Of a DNA stretch of 64,000 nt, positions 27,106-40,400 are shown in pieces. The notes beneath the pieces are model-generated. The model ran no database searches and was not told the origin of the DNA. It saw only the letters and a program-made list of their open reading frames with translations. The DNA lies in contig NC_091054.1 of assembly GCF_963966145.1 (NCBI RefSeq), forward strand, positions 1,364,001 to 1,428,000, in the 5' to 3' direction. The stretch comes from Tenebrio molitor. Taxonomy: Eukaryota; Arthropoda; Insecta; Coleoptera; Tenebrionidae. Both the position numbers and the translations under genes were made by a program. The stretch's first letter is position 1, and each line of letters begins with the position of its first letter.

Positions 27106-30100
27106 ATGGCAATGAATTTTGCACCGTTGGATTGCTCTTGTCAAGGCGCTTCTTCTGAGTCGAAAAAAATTTGCCTGGATTTTTTCATTTTAGAGAAAAT
27201 CGCAAAAAACCAAAAAATCAATATTTTTGGCTCCCACAGCAGAAAATGGGTTCAATGGCCGGAACTTTTACTATACCTGAATTCAACTGACCCTATACAG
27301 TAACTGACAGCAATTTGGTTCGAATCGGCGACAAAAAATTTTTCGAAAAACACCACGTACCCCGCCCTTCTATATAATTTTCACTTCGGAGAATCATTTA
27401 AACGCCCATAGCTCTCTTATTAAGCAACATATGGCAATGAATTTTGCACCGTTGGATTGCTCTTGTCAAGGCGCTTGTTCTGAGTCGAAAAAAAATTACC
27501 TGGATTTTTTCATTTTAGAGAAAATCGCAAAAAAACAAAAAATCCATATTTTTGCCTCCCACAGCAAAAAATGGGTTCAATGGCCGGAACTTTTACTATA
27601 CCTGAATTCAACTGACCCTATACAATAACTGACAGCAATTTGGTTCGAATCGGCGACAAAAATGTTTTCGAAAAACACCACGTACCCCCCCCTTCTATAT
27701 AATTTTCACTTCGGAAAATCATTTAAACGCCCATAGCTCGCTTATTAAGCAACATATGGCAATGAATTTTGCACCGTTGGATTGCTCTTGTCAAGGCGCT
27801 TCTTCTGAGTCGAAAAAAATTTGCCTGGATTTTTTCATTTTAGAGAAAATCGCAAAAAACCAAAAAATCCATATTTTTGGCTCCCACAGCAAAAAATGGG
27901 TTCAATGGCCGGAACTTTTACTATACCTGAATTCAACTGACCCTATACAATAACTGACAGCAATTTGGTTCGAATCGGCGACAAAAATTTTTTCGAAAAA
28001 CACCACGTACTCCCCCCTTCTATATAATTTTCACTTCGGAAAATCATTTAAACGCCCATAGCTCCCTTATTAAGCAACATATGGCAATGAATTTTGCACC
28101 GTTGGATTGCTTTTGTCAAGGCGCTTGTTCTGAGTCGAAAAAAATTTACCTGGATTTTTTCATTTTAGAGAAAATCGCAAAAAACCAAAAAATCCATATT
28201 TTTGGCTCCCACAGCAAAAAATGGGTTCAATGGCCGGAACTTTTACTATACCTGAATTCAACTGACCCTATACAATAACTGACAGCAATTTGGTTCGAAT
28301 CGGCGACAAAAATTTTTTCGAAAAACACCACGTACTACCCCCTTCTATATAATTTTCACTTCGGAAAATCATTTAAACGCCCATAGCTCCCTTATTAAGC
28401 AACATATGGCAATGAATTTTGCACCGTTGGATTGCTTTTGTCAAGGCGCTTGTTCTGAGTCGAAAAAAATTTACCTGGATTTTTTCATTTTAGAGAAAAT
28501 CGCAAAAAACCAAAAAATCCATATTTTTGGCTCCCACAGCAAAAAATGGGTTCAATGGCCGGAACTTTTACTATACCTGAATTCAACTGACCCTATACAA
28601 TAACTGACAGCAATTTGGTTCGAATCGGCGACAAAAATTTTTTCGAAAAACACCACGTACTCCCCCCTTCTATATAATTTTCACTTCGGAAAATCATTTA
28701 AACGCCCATAGCTCCCTTATTAAGCAACATATGGCAATGAATTTTGCACCGTTGGATTGCTCTTGTCAAGGCGCTTCTTCTGAGTCGAAAAAAATTTACC
28801 TGGATTTTTTCATTTTAGAGAAAATCGCAAAAAAACAAAAAATCCATATTTTTGGCTCCCACAGCAAAAAATGGGTTCAATGGCCGGAACTTTTACTATA
28901 CCTGAATTCAACTGACCCTATACAATAACTGACAGCAATTTGGTTCGAATCGGCGACAAAAATGTTTTCGAAAAACACCACGTACCCCCCCCTTCTATAT
29001 AATTTTCACTTCGGAAAATCATTTAAACGCCCATAGCTCGCTTATTAATCAACATATGACAATGAATTTTGCACCGTTGGATTGCTCTTGTCAAGGCGCT
29101 TCTTCTGAGTCGAAAAAAATTTGCCTGGATTTTTTCATTTTAGAGAAAATCACAAAAAACCGAAAAATCAATATTTTTGGCTCCCACAGCAAAAAATGGG
29201 TTCAATGGCCGGAACTTTTACTATTCCTGAATTCAACTGACCCTATACAATAACTGACAGCAATTTGGTTCGAATCGGCGACAAAAAAATTTTCGAAAAA
29301 CACCACGTACCCCCCCCTTCTATATTATATTCACTTCGGAAAATCATTTAAACGCCCATAGCTCGCTTATTAATCAACATATGGCAATGAATTTTGCACC
29401 GTTGGATTGCTCTTGTCAAGGCGCTTCTTCTGAGTCGAAAAAAATTTGCCTGGATTTTTTCATTTTAGAGAAAATCGCAAAAAACCAAAAAATCAATATT
29501 TTTGGCTCCCACAGCAGAAAATGGGTTCAATGGCCGGAACTTTTACTATACCTGAATTCAACTGACCCTATACAGTAACTGACAGCAATTTGGTTCGAAT
29601 CGGCGACAAAAAATTTTTCGAAAAACACCACGTACCCCGCCCTTCTATATAATTTTCACTTCGGAGAATCATTTAAACGCCCATAGCTCTCTTATTAAGC
29701 AACATATGGCAATGAATTTTGCACCGTTGGATTGCTCTTGTCAAGGCGCTTGTTCTGAGTCGAAAAAAATTTACCTGGATTTTTTCATTTTAGAGAAAAT
29801 CGCAAAAAAACAAAAAATCCATATTTTTGCCTCCCACAGCAAAAAATGGGTTCAATGGCCGGAACTTTTACTATACCTGAATTCAACTGACCCTATACAA
29901 TAACTGACAGCAATTTGGTTCGAATCGGCGACAAAAATGTTTTCGAAAAACACCACGTACCCCCCCCTTCTATATAATTTTCACTTCGGAAAATCATTTA
30001 AACGCCCATAGCTCGCTTATTAAGCAACATATGGCAATGAATTTTGCACCGTTGGATTGCTCTTGTCAAGGCGCTTCTTCTGAGTCGAAAAAAATTTGCC

Positions 30101-31655
30101 TGGATTTTTTCATTTTAGAGAAAATCGCAAAAAACCAAAAAATCCATATTTTTGGCTCCCACAGCAAAAAATGGGTTCAATGGCCGGAACTTTTACTATA
30201 CCTGAATTCAACTGACCCTATACAATAACTGACAGCAATTTGGTTCGAATCGGCGACAAAAATTTTTTCGAAAAACACCACGTACTCCCCCCTTCTATAT
30301 AATTTTCACTTCGGAAAATCATTTAAACGCCCATAGCTCCCTTATTAAGCAACATATGGCAATGAATTTTGCACCGTTGGATTGCTTTTGTCAAGGCGCT
30401 TGTTCTGAGTCGAAAAAAATTTACCTGGATTTTTTCATTTTAGAGAAAATCGCAAAAAACCAAAAAATCCATATTTTTGGCTCCCACAGCAAAAAATGGG
30501 TTCAATGGCCGGAACTTTTACTATACCTGAATTCAACTGACCCTATACAATAACTGACAGCAATTTGGTTCGAATCGGCGACAAAAATTTTTTCGAAAAA
30601 CACCACGTACTACCCCCTTCTATATAATTTTCACTTCGGAAAATCATTTAAACGCCCATAGCTCCCTTATTAAGCAACATATGGCAATGAATTTTGCACC
30701 GTTGGATTGCTTTTGTCAAGGCGCTTGTTCTGAGTCGAAAAAAATTTACCTGGATTTTTTCATTTTAGAGAAAATCGCAAAAAACCAAAAAATCCATATT
30801 TTTGGCTCCCACAGCAAAAAATGGGTTCAATGGCCGGAACTTTTACTATACCTGAATTCAACTGACCCTATACAATAACTGACAGCAATTTGGTTCGAAT
30901 CGGCGACAAAAATTTTTTCGAAAAACACCACGTACTCCCCCCTTCTATATAATTTTCACTTCGGAAAATCATTTAAACGCCCATAGCTCCCTTATTAAGC
31001 AACATATGGCAATGAATTTTGCACCGTTGGATTGCTCTTGTCAAGGCGCTTCTTCTGAGTCGAAAAAAATTTACCTGGATTTTTTCATTTTAGAGAAAAT
31101 CGCAAAAAAACAAAAAATCCATATTTTTGGCTCCCACAGCAAAAAATGGGTTCAATGGCCGGAACTTTTACTATACCTGAATTCAACTGACCCTATACAA
31201 TAACTGACAGCAATTTGGTTCGAATCGGCGACAAAAATGTTTTCGAAAAACACCACGTACCCCCCCCTTCTATATAATTTTCACTTCGGAAAATCATTTA
31301 AACGCCCATAGCTCGCTTATTAATCAACATATGACAATGAATTTTGCACCGTTGGATTGCTCTTGTCAAGGCGCTTCTTCTGAGTCGAAAAAAATTTGCC
31401 TGGATTTTTTCATTTTAGAGAAAATCACAAAAAACCGAAAAATCCATATTTTTGGCTCCCACAGCAAAGAATGGGTTCAATGGCCGGAACTTTTACTATA
31501 CCTGGATTCAACTGACCCTATACAATAACTGACAGCAATTTGGTTCGAATCGGCGACAAAAATTTTTTCGAAAAACACCACGTACCCCCCCCTTCTATAT
31601 AATTTTCACTTCGGAAAATCATTTAAACGCCCATAGCTCCCTTATTAAGCAACAT
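27106..31655 (+). repeat. Higher-order repeat: 7-monomer unit, two copies
   Basis: Seven monomers from 27106 recur from 29381 (period 2275 bp). Private markers repeat at the exact period, for example CGTACTACCCCCTT at about 28331 and 30606, and TTTTTGCCTCCCAC at about 27549 and 29824. A third, six-monomer version starts at 23854. Confidence 0.9.
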
Positions 31656-34600
31656 ATGGCAATGAATTTTGCACCGTTGGATTGCCCTTGTCAAGGCGCT
31701 TCTTGTGAGTCGAAAAAAAATTTACCTGGATTTTTTCATTTTAGAGAAAATCACAAAAAACCGAAAAATCCATATTTTTGGCTCCCACTGCAAAAAATGG
31801 GTTCAATGGCCGGAACTTTTACTATTCCTGAATTCAACTGACCCTATACAATAACTGACAGCAATTTGGTTCGAATCGGCGACAAAAATGTTTTCGAAAA
31901 ACACCACGTACCCCCCCCTTCTATATAATTTTCACTTCGGAAAATCATTTAAACGCCCATAGCTCGCTTATTAATCAACATATGACAATGAATTTTGCAC
32001 CGTTGGATTGCTCTTGTCAAGGCGCTTCTTCTGAGTCGAAAAAAATTTGCCTGGATTTTTTCATTTTAGAGAAAATCGCAAAAAAACAAAAAATCAATAT
32101 TTTTGGCTCCCACAGCAAAAAATGGGTTCAATGGCCGGAACTTTTACTATACCTGAATTCAACTGACACTATACAATAACTGATAGCAATTTGGTTCGAA
32201 TCGGCGACAAAAATTTTTTCGAAAAACACCACGTACCCCCCCCTTCTATATAATTTTCACTTCGGAAAGTCATTTAAACGCCCATAGCTCCCTTATTAAG
32301 CAACATATGGCAATGAATTTTGCACCGTTGGATTGCTCTTGTCAAGGCGCTTGTTCTGAGTCGAAAAAAATTTACCTGGATTTTTTCATTTTAGAGAAAA
32401 TCACAAAAAACCGAAAAATCCATATTTTTGGCTCCCACAGCAAAAAATGGGTTCAATGGCCGGAACTTTTACTATTCCTGAATTCAACTGACCCTATACA
32501 ATAACTGACAGCAATTTGGTTCGAATCGGCGACAAAAATTTTTTCGAAAAACACCACGTACCCCCCCCTTCTATATAATTTTCACTTCGGAAAATCATTT
32601 AAACGCCCATAGCTCCCTTATTGAGCAACATATGGCAATGAATTTTGCACCGTTGGATTGCTCTTGTCAAGGCACTTCTTCTGAGTCGAAAAAAATTTAC
32701 CTGGATTTTTTCATTTTAGAGAAAATCGCAAAAAATTGAAAAATCCATATTTTTGGCTCCCACTGCAAAAAATGGGTTCAATGGCCGGAACTTTTACTAT
32801 ACCTGAATTCAACTGACACTATACAATAACTGACAGCAATTTGGTTCGAATCGGCGACAAAAAATTTTTCGAAAAACACCACGTACCCCCCCCTTCTATA
32901 TGATTTTCACTTCGGAAAGTCATTTAAACGCCCATAACTCCCTTATTAAGCAACATATGGCAGTGAATTTTGCACCGTTGGATTGCTCTTGTCAAGGCGC
33001 TTGTTCTGAGTCGAAAAAAATTTACCTGAATTTTTTCATTTTAGAGAAAATCGCAAAAAATTGAAAAATCCATATTTTTGGCTCCCACTGCAAAAAATGG
33101 GTTCAATGGCCGGAACTTTTACTATACCTGAATTCAACTGACACTATACAATAACTGACAGCAATTTGGTTCGAATCGGCGACAAAAATTTTTTCGAAAA
33201 ACACCACGTACTCCCCCCTTCTATATAATTTTCACTTCGGAAAATCATTTAAACGCCCATAGCTCGCTTATTAATCAACATATGACAATGAATTTTGCAC
33301 CGTTGGATTGCTCTTGTCAAGGCGCTTCTTCTGAGTCGAAAAAAATTTGCCTGGATTTTTTCATTTTAGAGAAAATCGCAAAAAAACAAAAAATCAATAT
33401 TTTTGGCTCCCACAGCAAAAAATGGGTTCAATGGCCGGAACTTTTACTATACCTGAATTCAACTGACACTATACAATAACTGATAGCAATTTGGTTCGAA
33501 TCGGCGACAAAAATTTTTTCGAAAAACACCACGTACCCCCCCCCTTCTATATAATTTTCACTTCGGAAAGTCATTTAAACGCCCATAGCTCCCTTATTAA
33601 GCAACATATGGCAATGAATTTTGCACCGTTGGATTGCTCTTGTCAAGGCGCTTGTTCTGAGTCGAAAAAAATTTACCTGGATTTTTTCATTTTAGAGAAA
33701 ATCACAAAAAACCGAAAAATCCATATTTTTGGCTCCCACAGCAAAAAATGGGTTCAATGGCCGGAACTTTTACTATTCCTGAATTCAACTGACCCTATAC
33801 AATAACTGACAGCAATTTGGTTCGAATCGGCGACAAAAATTTTTTCGAAAAACACCACGTACCCCCCCCTTCTATATAATTTTCACTTCGGAAAATCATT
33901 TAAACGCCCATAGCTCCCTTATTAAGCAACATATGGCAATGAATTTTGCACCGTTGGATTGCTCTTGTCAAGGCACTTCTTCTGAGTCGAAAAAAATTTA
34001 CCTGGATTTTTTCATTTTAGAGAAAATCGCAAAAAATTGAAAAATCCATATTTTTGGCTCCCACTGCAAAAAATGGGTTCAATGGCCGGAACTTTTACTA
34101 TACCTGAATTCAACTGACACTATACAATAACTGACAGCAATTTGGTTCGAATCGGCGACAAAAATTTTTTCGAAAAACACCACGTACTCCCCCCTTCTAT
34201 ATAATTTTCACTTCGGAAAATCATTTAAACGCCCATAGCTCCCTTATTAAGCAACATATGGCAATGAATTTTGCACCGTTGGATTGCTTTTGTCAAGGCG
34301 CTTGTTCTGAGTCGAAAAAAATTAACCTGGATTTTTTCATTTTAGAGAAAATCGCAAAAAACCGAAAAATCCATATTTTTGGCTCCCACTGCAAAAAATG
34401 GGTTCAATGGCCGGAACTTTTACTATACCTGAATTCAACTGACCCTATACAGTAACTGACAGCAATTTGGTTCGAATCGGCGACAAAAATTTTTTCGAAA
34501 AACACCACGTACCCCCCCTTCTATATAATTTTCACTTCGGAAAATCATTTAAACGCCCATAGCTCCCTTATTAAGCAACATATGGCAATGAATTTTGCAC

Positions 34601-34906
34601 CGTTGGATTGCTCTTGTCAAGGCGCTTGTTCTGAGTCGAAAAAAATTTACCTGGATTTTTTCATTTTAGAGAAAATCGCAAAAAAACAAAAAATCCATAT
34701 TTTTGGCTCCCACAGCAAAAAATGGGTTCAATGGCCGGAACTTTTACTATACCTGAATTCAACTGACCCTATACAATAACTGACAGCAATTTGGTTCGAA
34801 TCGGCGACAAAAATTTTTTCGAAAAACACCACGTACTCCCCCCTTCTATATAATTTTCACTTCGGAAAATCATTTAAACGCCCATAGCTCCCTTATTAAG
34901 CAACAT

Positions 34907-36849
34907 ATGCAAATGAATTTTGCACCGTTGGATTGCTTTTGTCAAGGCGCTTGTTCTGAGTCGAAAAAAATTTACCTGGATTTTTTCATTTTAGAGAAAA
35001 TCGCAAAAAACCAAAAAATCAATATTTTTGGCTCCCACAGCAGAAAATGGGTTCAATGGCCGGAACTTTTACTATACCTGAATTCAACTGACCCTATACA
35101 ATAACTGACAGCAATTTGGTTCGAATCGGCGACAAAAAATTTTTCGAAAAATAGCACGTACCCCGCCCTTCTATATAATTTTCACTTCGGAGAATCATTT
35201 AAACGCCCATAGCTCTCTTATTAAGCAACATATGGCAATGAATTTTGCACCGTTGGATTGCTCTTGTCAAGGCGCTTGTTCTGAGTCGAAAAAAATTTAC
35301 CTGGATTTTTTCATTTTAGAGAAAATCGCAAAAAAACAAAAAATCCATATTTTTGGCTCCCACCGCAAAAAATGGGTTCAATGGCCGGAACTTTTACTAT
35401 ACCTGAATTCAACTGACCCTATACAATAACTGACAGCAATTTGGTTCGAATCGGCGACAAAAATGTTTTCGAAAAACACCACGTACCCCCCCCTTCTATA
35501 TAATTTTCACTTCGGAAAATCATTTAAACGCCCATAGCTCGCTTATTAAGCAACATATGGCAATGAATTTTGCACCGTTGGATTGCTCTTGTCAAGGCGC
35601 TTCTTCTGAGTCGAAAAAAATTTGCCTGGATTTTTTCATTTTAGAGAAAATCGCAAAAAACCAAAAAATCCATATTTTTGGCTCCCACAACAAAAAATGG
35701 GTTCAATGGCCGGAACTTTTACTATACCTGAATTCAACTGACCCTATACAATAACTGACAGCAATTTGGTTCGAATCGGCGACAAAAATTTTTTCGAAAA
35801 ACACCACGTACTCCCCCCTTCTATATAATTTTCACTTCGGAAAATCATTTAAACGCCCATAGCTCCCTTATTAAGCAACATATGCAAATGAATTTTGCAC
35901 CGTTGGATTGCTTTTGTCAAGGCGCTTGTTCTGAGTCGAAAAAAATTTACCTGGATTTTTTCATTTTAGAGAAAATCGCAAAAAACCAAAAAATCAATAT
36001 TTTTGGCTCCCACAGCAGAAAATGGGTTCAATGGCCGGAACTTTTACTATACCTGAATTCAACTGACCCTATACAATAACTGACAGCAATTTGGTTCGAA
36101 TCGGCGACAAAAAATTTTTCGAAAAATAGCACGTACCCCGCCCTTCTATATAATTTTCACTTCGGAGAATCATTTAAACGCCCATAGCTCTCTTATTAAG
36201 CAACATATGGCAATGAATTTTGCACCGTTGGATTGCTCTTGTCAAGGCGCTTGTTCTGAGTCGAAAAAAATTTACCTGGATTTTTTCATTTTAGAGAAAA
36301 TCGCAAAAAAACAAAAAATCCATATTTTTGGCTCCCACCGCAAAAAATGGGTTCAATGGCCGGAACTTTTACTATACCTGAATTCAACTGACCCTATACA
36401 ATAACTGACAGCAATTTGGTTCGAATCGGCGACAAAAATTTTTTCGAAAAACACCACGTACTCCCCCCTTCTATATAATTTTCACTTCGGAAAATCATTT
36501 AAACGCCCATAGCTCCCTTATTAAGCAACATATGGCAATGAATTTTGCACCGTTGGATTGCTTTTGTCAAGGCGCTTGTTCTGAGTCGAAAAAAATTTAC
36601 CTGGATTTTTTCATTTTAGAGAAAATCGCAAAAAACCAAAAAATCCATATTTTTGGCTCCCACAGCAAAAAATGGGTTCAATGGCCGGAATTTTTACTTT
36701 ACCTGAATTCAACTGACCCTATACAATAACTGACAGCAATTTGGTTCGAATCGGCGACAAAATTTTTTTCGAAAAACACCACGTACTTCTATATAATTTT
36801 CACTTCGGAAAATCATTTAAACGCCCATAGCTCCCTTATTAAGCAACAT
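34907..36849 (+). repeat. Higher-order repeat: 975-bp period, partial
   Basis: The monomers with ATGCAAATG (34907) and with CCCACCGCAAAAAA (35232) recur at 35882 and 36207. The third members (35557 and 36532) differ. A GAAAAATAGCACGTACC marker is shared by both copies at about 35145 and 36120. Confidence 0.75.
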
Positions 36850-37499
36850 ATGGCAATGAATTTTGCACCGTTGGATTGCTCTTGTCAAGGCGCTTCTTCT
36901 GAGTCGAAAAAAATTTACCTGGATTTTTTCATTTTAGAGAACAGCACAAAAAACCAAAAAATCCATATTTTTGGCTCCCACAGCAAAAAATGGGTTCAAT
37001 GGCCGGAACTTTTACTATACCTGGATTCAACTGACCCTATACAATAACTGACAGCAATTTGGTTCGAATCGGCGACAAAAATTTTTTCGAAAAACACCAC
37101 GTACCTCCCCCTTCTATATAATTTTCACTTCGGAAAATCATTTAAACGCCCATAGCTCCCTTATTAAGCAACATATGGCAATGAATTTTGCACCGTTGGA
37201 TTGCTCTTGTCAAGGCGCTTGTTCTGAGTCGAAAAAAATTTACCTGGATTTTTTCATTTTAGAGAAAATCACAAAAAACCGAAAAATCCATATTTTTGGC
37301 TCCCACAGCAAAGAATGGGTTCAATGGCCGGAACTTTTACTATACCTGGATTCAACTGACCCTATACAATAACTGACAGCAATTTGGTTCGAATCGGCGA
37401 CAAAAATTTTTTCGAAAAACACCACGTACCCCCCCCTTCTATATAATTTTCACTTCGGAAAATCATTTAAACGCCCATAGCTCCCTTATTAAGCAACAT

Positions 37500-40400
37500 A
37501 TGGCAATGAATTTTGCACCGTTGGATTGCCCTTGTCAAGGCGCTTCTTGTGAGTCGAAAAAAAATTTACCTGGATTTTTTCATTTTAGAGAAAATCACAA
37601 AAAACCGAAAAATCCATATTTTTGGCTCCCACTGCAAAAAATGGGTTCAATGGCCGGAACTTTTACTATTCCTGAATTCAACTGACCCTATACAATAACT
37701 GACAGCAATTTGGTTCGAATCGGCGACAAAAATTTTTTCTAAAAACACCACGTACCCCCCCCTTCTATATAATTTTCACTTCGGAAAATCATTTAAACGC
37801 CCATAGCTCCCTTATTAAGCAACATATGCCAATGAATTTTGCACCGTTGGATTGCTCTTGTCAAGGCGCTTGTTCTGAGTCGAAAAAAATTAGCCTGGAT
37901 TTTTTCATTTTAGAGAAAAGCACAAAAAACCAAAAAATCCATATTTTTGGCTCCCACAGCAAAAAATGGGTTCAATGGCCGGAACTTTTACTATACCTGA
38001 ATTCAACTGACCCAATACAATAACTGACAGCAATTTGGTTCGAATCGGCGACAAAAATTTTTTCGAAAAACACCACGTACCCCCCCCTTCTATATAATTT
38101 TCACTTCGGAAAATCATTTAAACGCCCATAGCTCCCTTATTAAGCAATATATGGCAATGAATTTTGCACCGTTGGATTGCCCTTGTCAAGGCGCTTCTTG
38201 TGAGTCGAAAAAATTTACCTGGATTTTTTCATTTTAGAGAAAATCACAAAAAACCGAAAAATCAATATTTTTGGCTCCCACAGCAAAGAATGGGTTCAAT
38301 GGCCGGAACTTTTACTATTCCTGAATTCAACTGACCCTATACAATAACTGACAGCAATTTGGTTCGAATCGGCGACAAAAAAAATTTCGAAAAACACCAC
38401 GTACCCCCCCCCTTCTATATTATTTTCACTTCGGAAAATCATTTAAACGCCCATAGCTCGCTTATTAATCAACATATGGCAATGAATTTTGCACCGTTGG
38501 ATTGCTCTTGTCAAGGCGCTTGTTCTGAGTCGAAAAAAATTTACCTGGATTTTTTCATTTTAGAGAAAATCACAAAAAAAAGAAAAATCCATATTTTTGT
38601 CTCCCACAGCAAAAAATGGGTTCAATGGCCGGAATTTTTACTTTACCTGAATTCAACTGACCCTATACAATAACTGACAGCAATTTGGTTCGAATCGGCG
38701 ACAAAAATTTTTTCGAAAAACACCACGTACCCCCCCCTTCTATATAATTTTCACTTCGGAGAATCATTTAAACACCATAGCTCCCTTATTAAGCAACATA
38801 TGGCAATGAATTTTGCACCGTTGGATTGCCCTTGTCAAGGCACTTCTTCTGAGTCGAAAAAAATTTACCTGGATTTTTTCATTTTAGAGAAAATCACAAA
38901 AAACCAAAAAATCAATATTTTTGGCTCCCACAGCAAAAAATGGGTTCAATGGCCGGAACTTTTACTATACCTAAGTTCAACTGACCCTATACAATAACTG
39001 ACAGCAATTTGGTTCGAATCGGCGACAAAACTTTTTTCGAAAAACAGCACGTACCCCGCCCTTCTATATTATTTTCACTTCGGAAAATCATTTAAACGCC
39101 CATAGCTCCCTTATTAAGCAACATATGGCAATGAATTTTGCACCGTTGGATTGCTCTTGTCAAGGCGCTTCTTCTGAGTCGAAAAAAATTTACCTGGATT
39201 TTTTCATTTTAGAGAAAAGCACAAAAAACCAAAAAATCCATATTTTTGGCTCCCACAGCAAAAAATGGGTTCAATGGCCGGAACTTTTACTATACCTGAA
39301 TTCAACTGACCCTATACAATACCTGACAGCAATTTGGTTCGAATCGGCGACAAAAATTTTTTCGAAAAACACCACGCACCCCCCCCTTCTATATAATTTT
39401 CACTTCGGAAAATCATTTAAACGCCCATAGCTCCCTTATTAAGCAACATATGGCAATGAATTTTGCACCGTTGGATTGCTCTTGTCAAGGCGCTTGTTCT
39501 GAGTCGAAAAAAATTTACCTGGATTTTTTCATTTTAGAGAAAATCACAAAAAACCGAAAAATCCATATTTTTGGCTCCCACAGCAAAGAATGGGTTCAAT
39601 GGCCGGAACTTTTACTATACCTGGATTCAACTGACCCTATACAATAACTGACAGCAATTTGGTTCGAATCGGCGACAAAAATTTTTTCGAAAAACACCAC
39701 GTACCCCCCCCTTCTATATAATTTTCACTTCGGAAAATCATTTAAACGCCCATAGCTCCCTTATTAAGCAACATATGGCAATGAATTTTGCACCGTTGGA
39801 TTGCCCTTGTCAAGGCGCTTCTTGTGAGTCGAAAAAAAATTTACCTGGATTTTTTCATTTTAGAGAAAATCACAAAAAACCGAAAAATCCATATTTTTGG
39901 CTCCCACTGCAAAAAATGGGTTCAATGGCCGGAACTTTTACTATTCCTGAATTCAACTGACCCTATACAATAACTGACAGCAATTTGGTTCGAATCGGCG
40001 ACAAAAATTTTTTCGAAAAACACCACGTACCCCCCCCTTCTATATAATTTTCACTTCGGAAAATCATTTAAACGCCCATAGCTCCCTTATTAAGCAACAT
40101 ATGGCAATGAATTTTGCACCGTTGGATTGCCCTTGTCAAGGCGCTTCTTGTGAGTCGAAAAAAAATTTACCTGGATTTTTTCATTTTAGAGAAAATCACA
40201 AAAAACCGAAAAATCCATATTTTTGGCTCCCACTGCAAAAAATGGGTTCAATGGCCGGAACTTTTACTATTCCTGAATTCAACTGACCCTATACAATAAC
40301 TGACAGCAATTTGGTTCGAATCGGCGACAAAAATTTTTTCTAAAAACACCACGTACCCCCCCCTTCTATATAATTTTCACTTCGGAAAATCATTTAAACG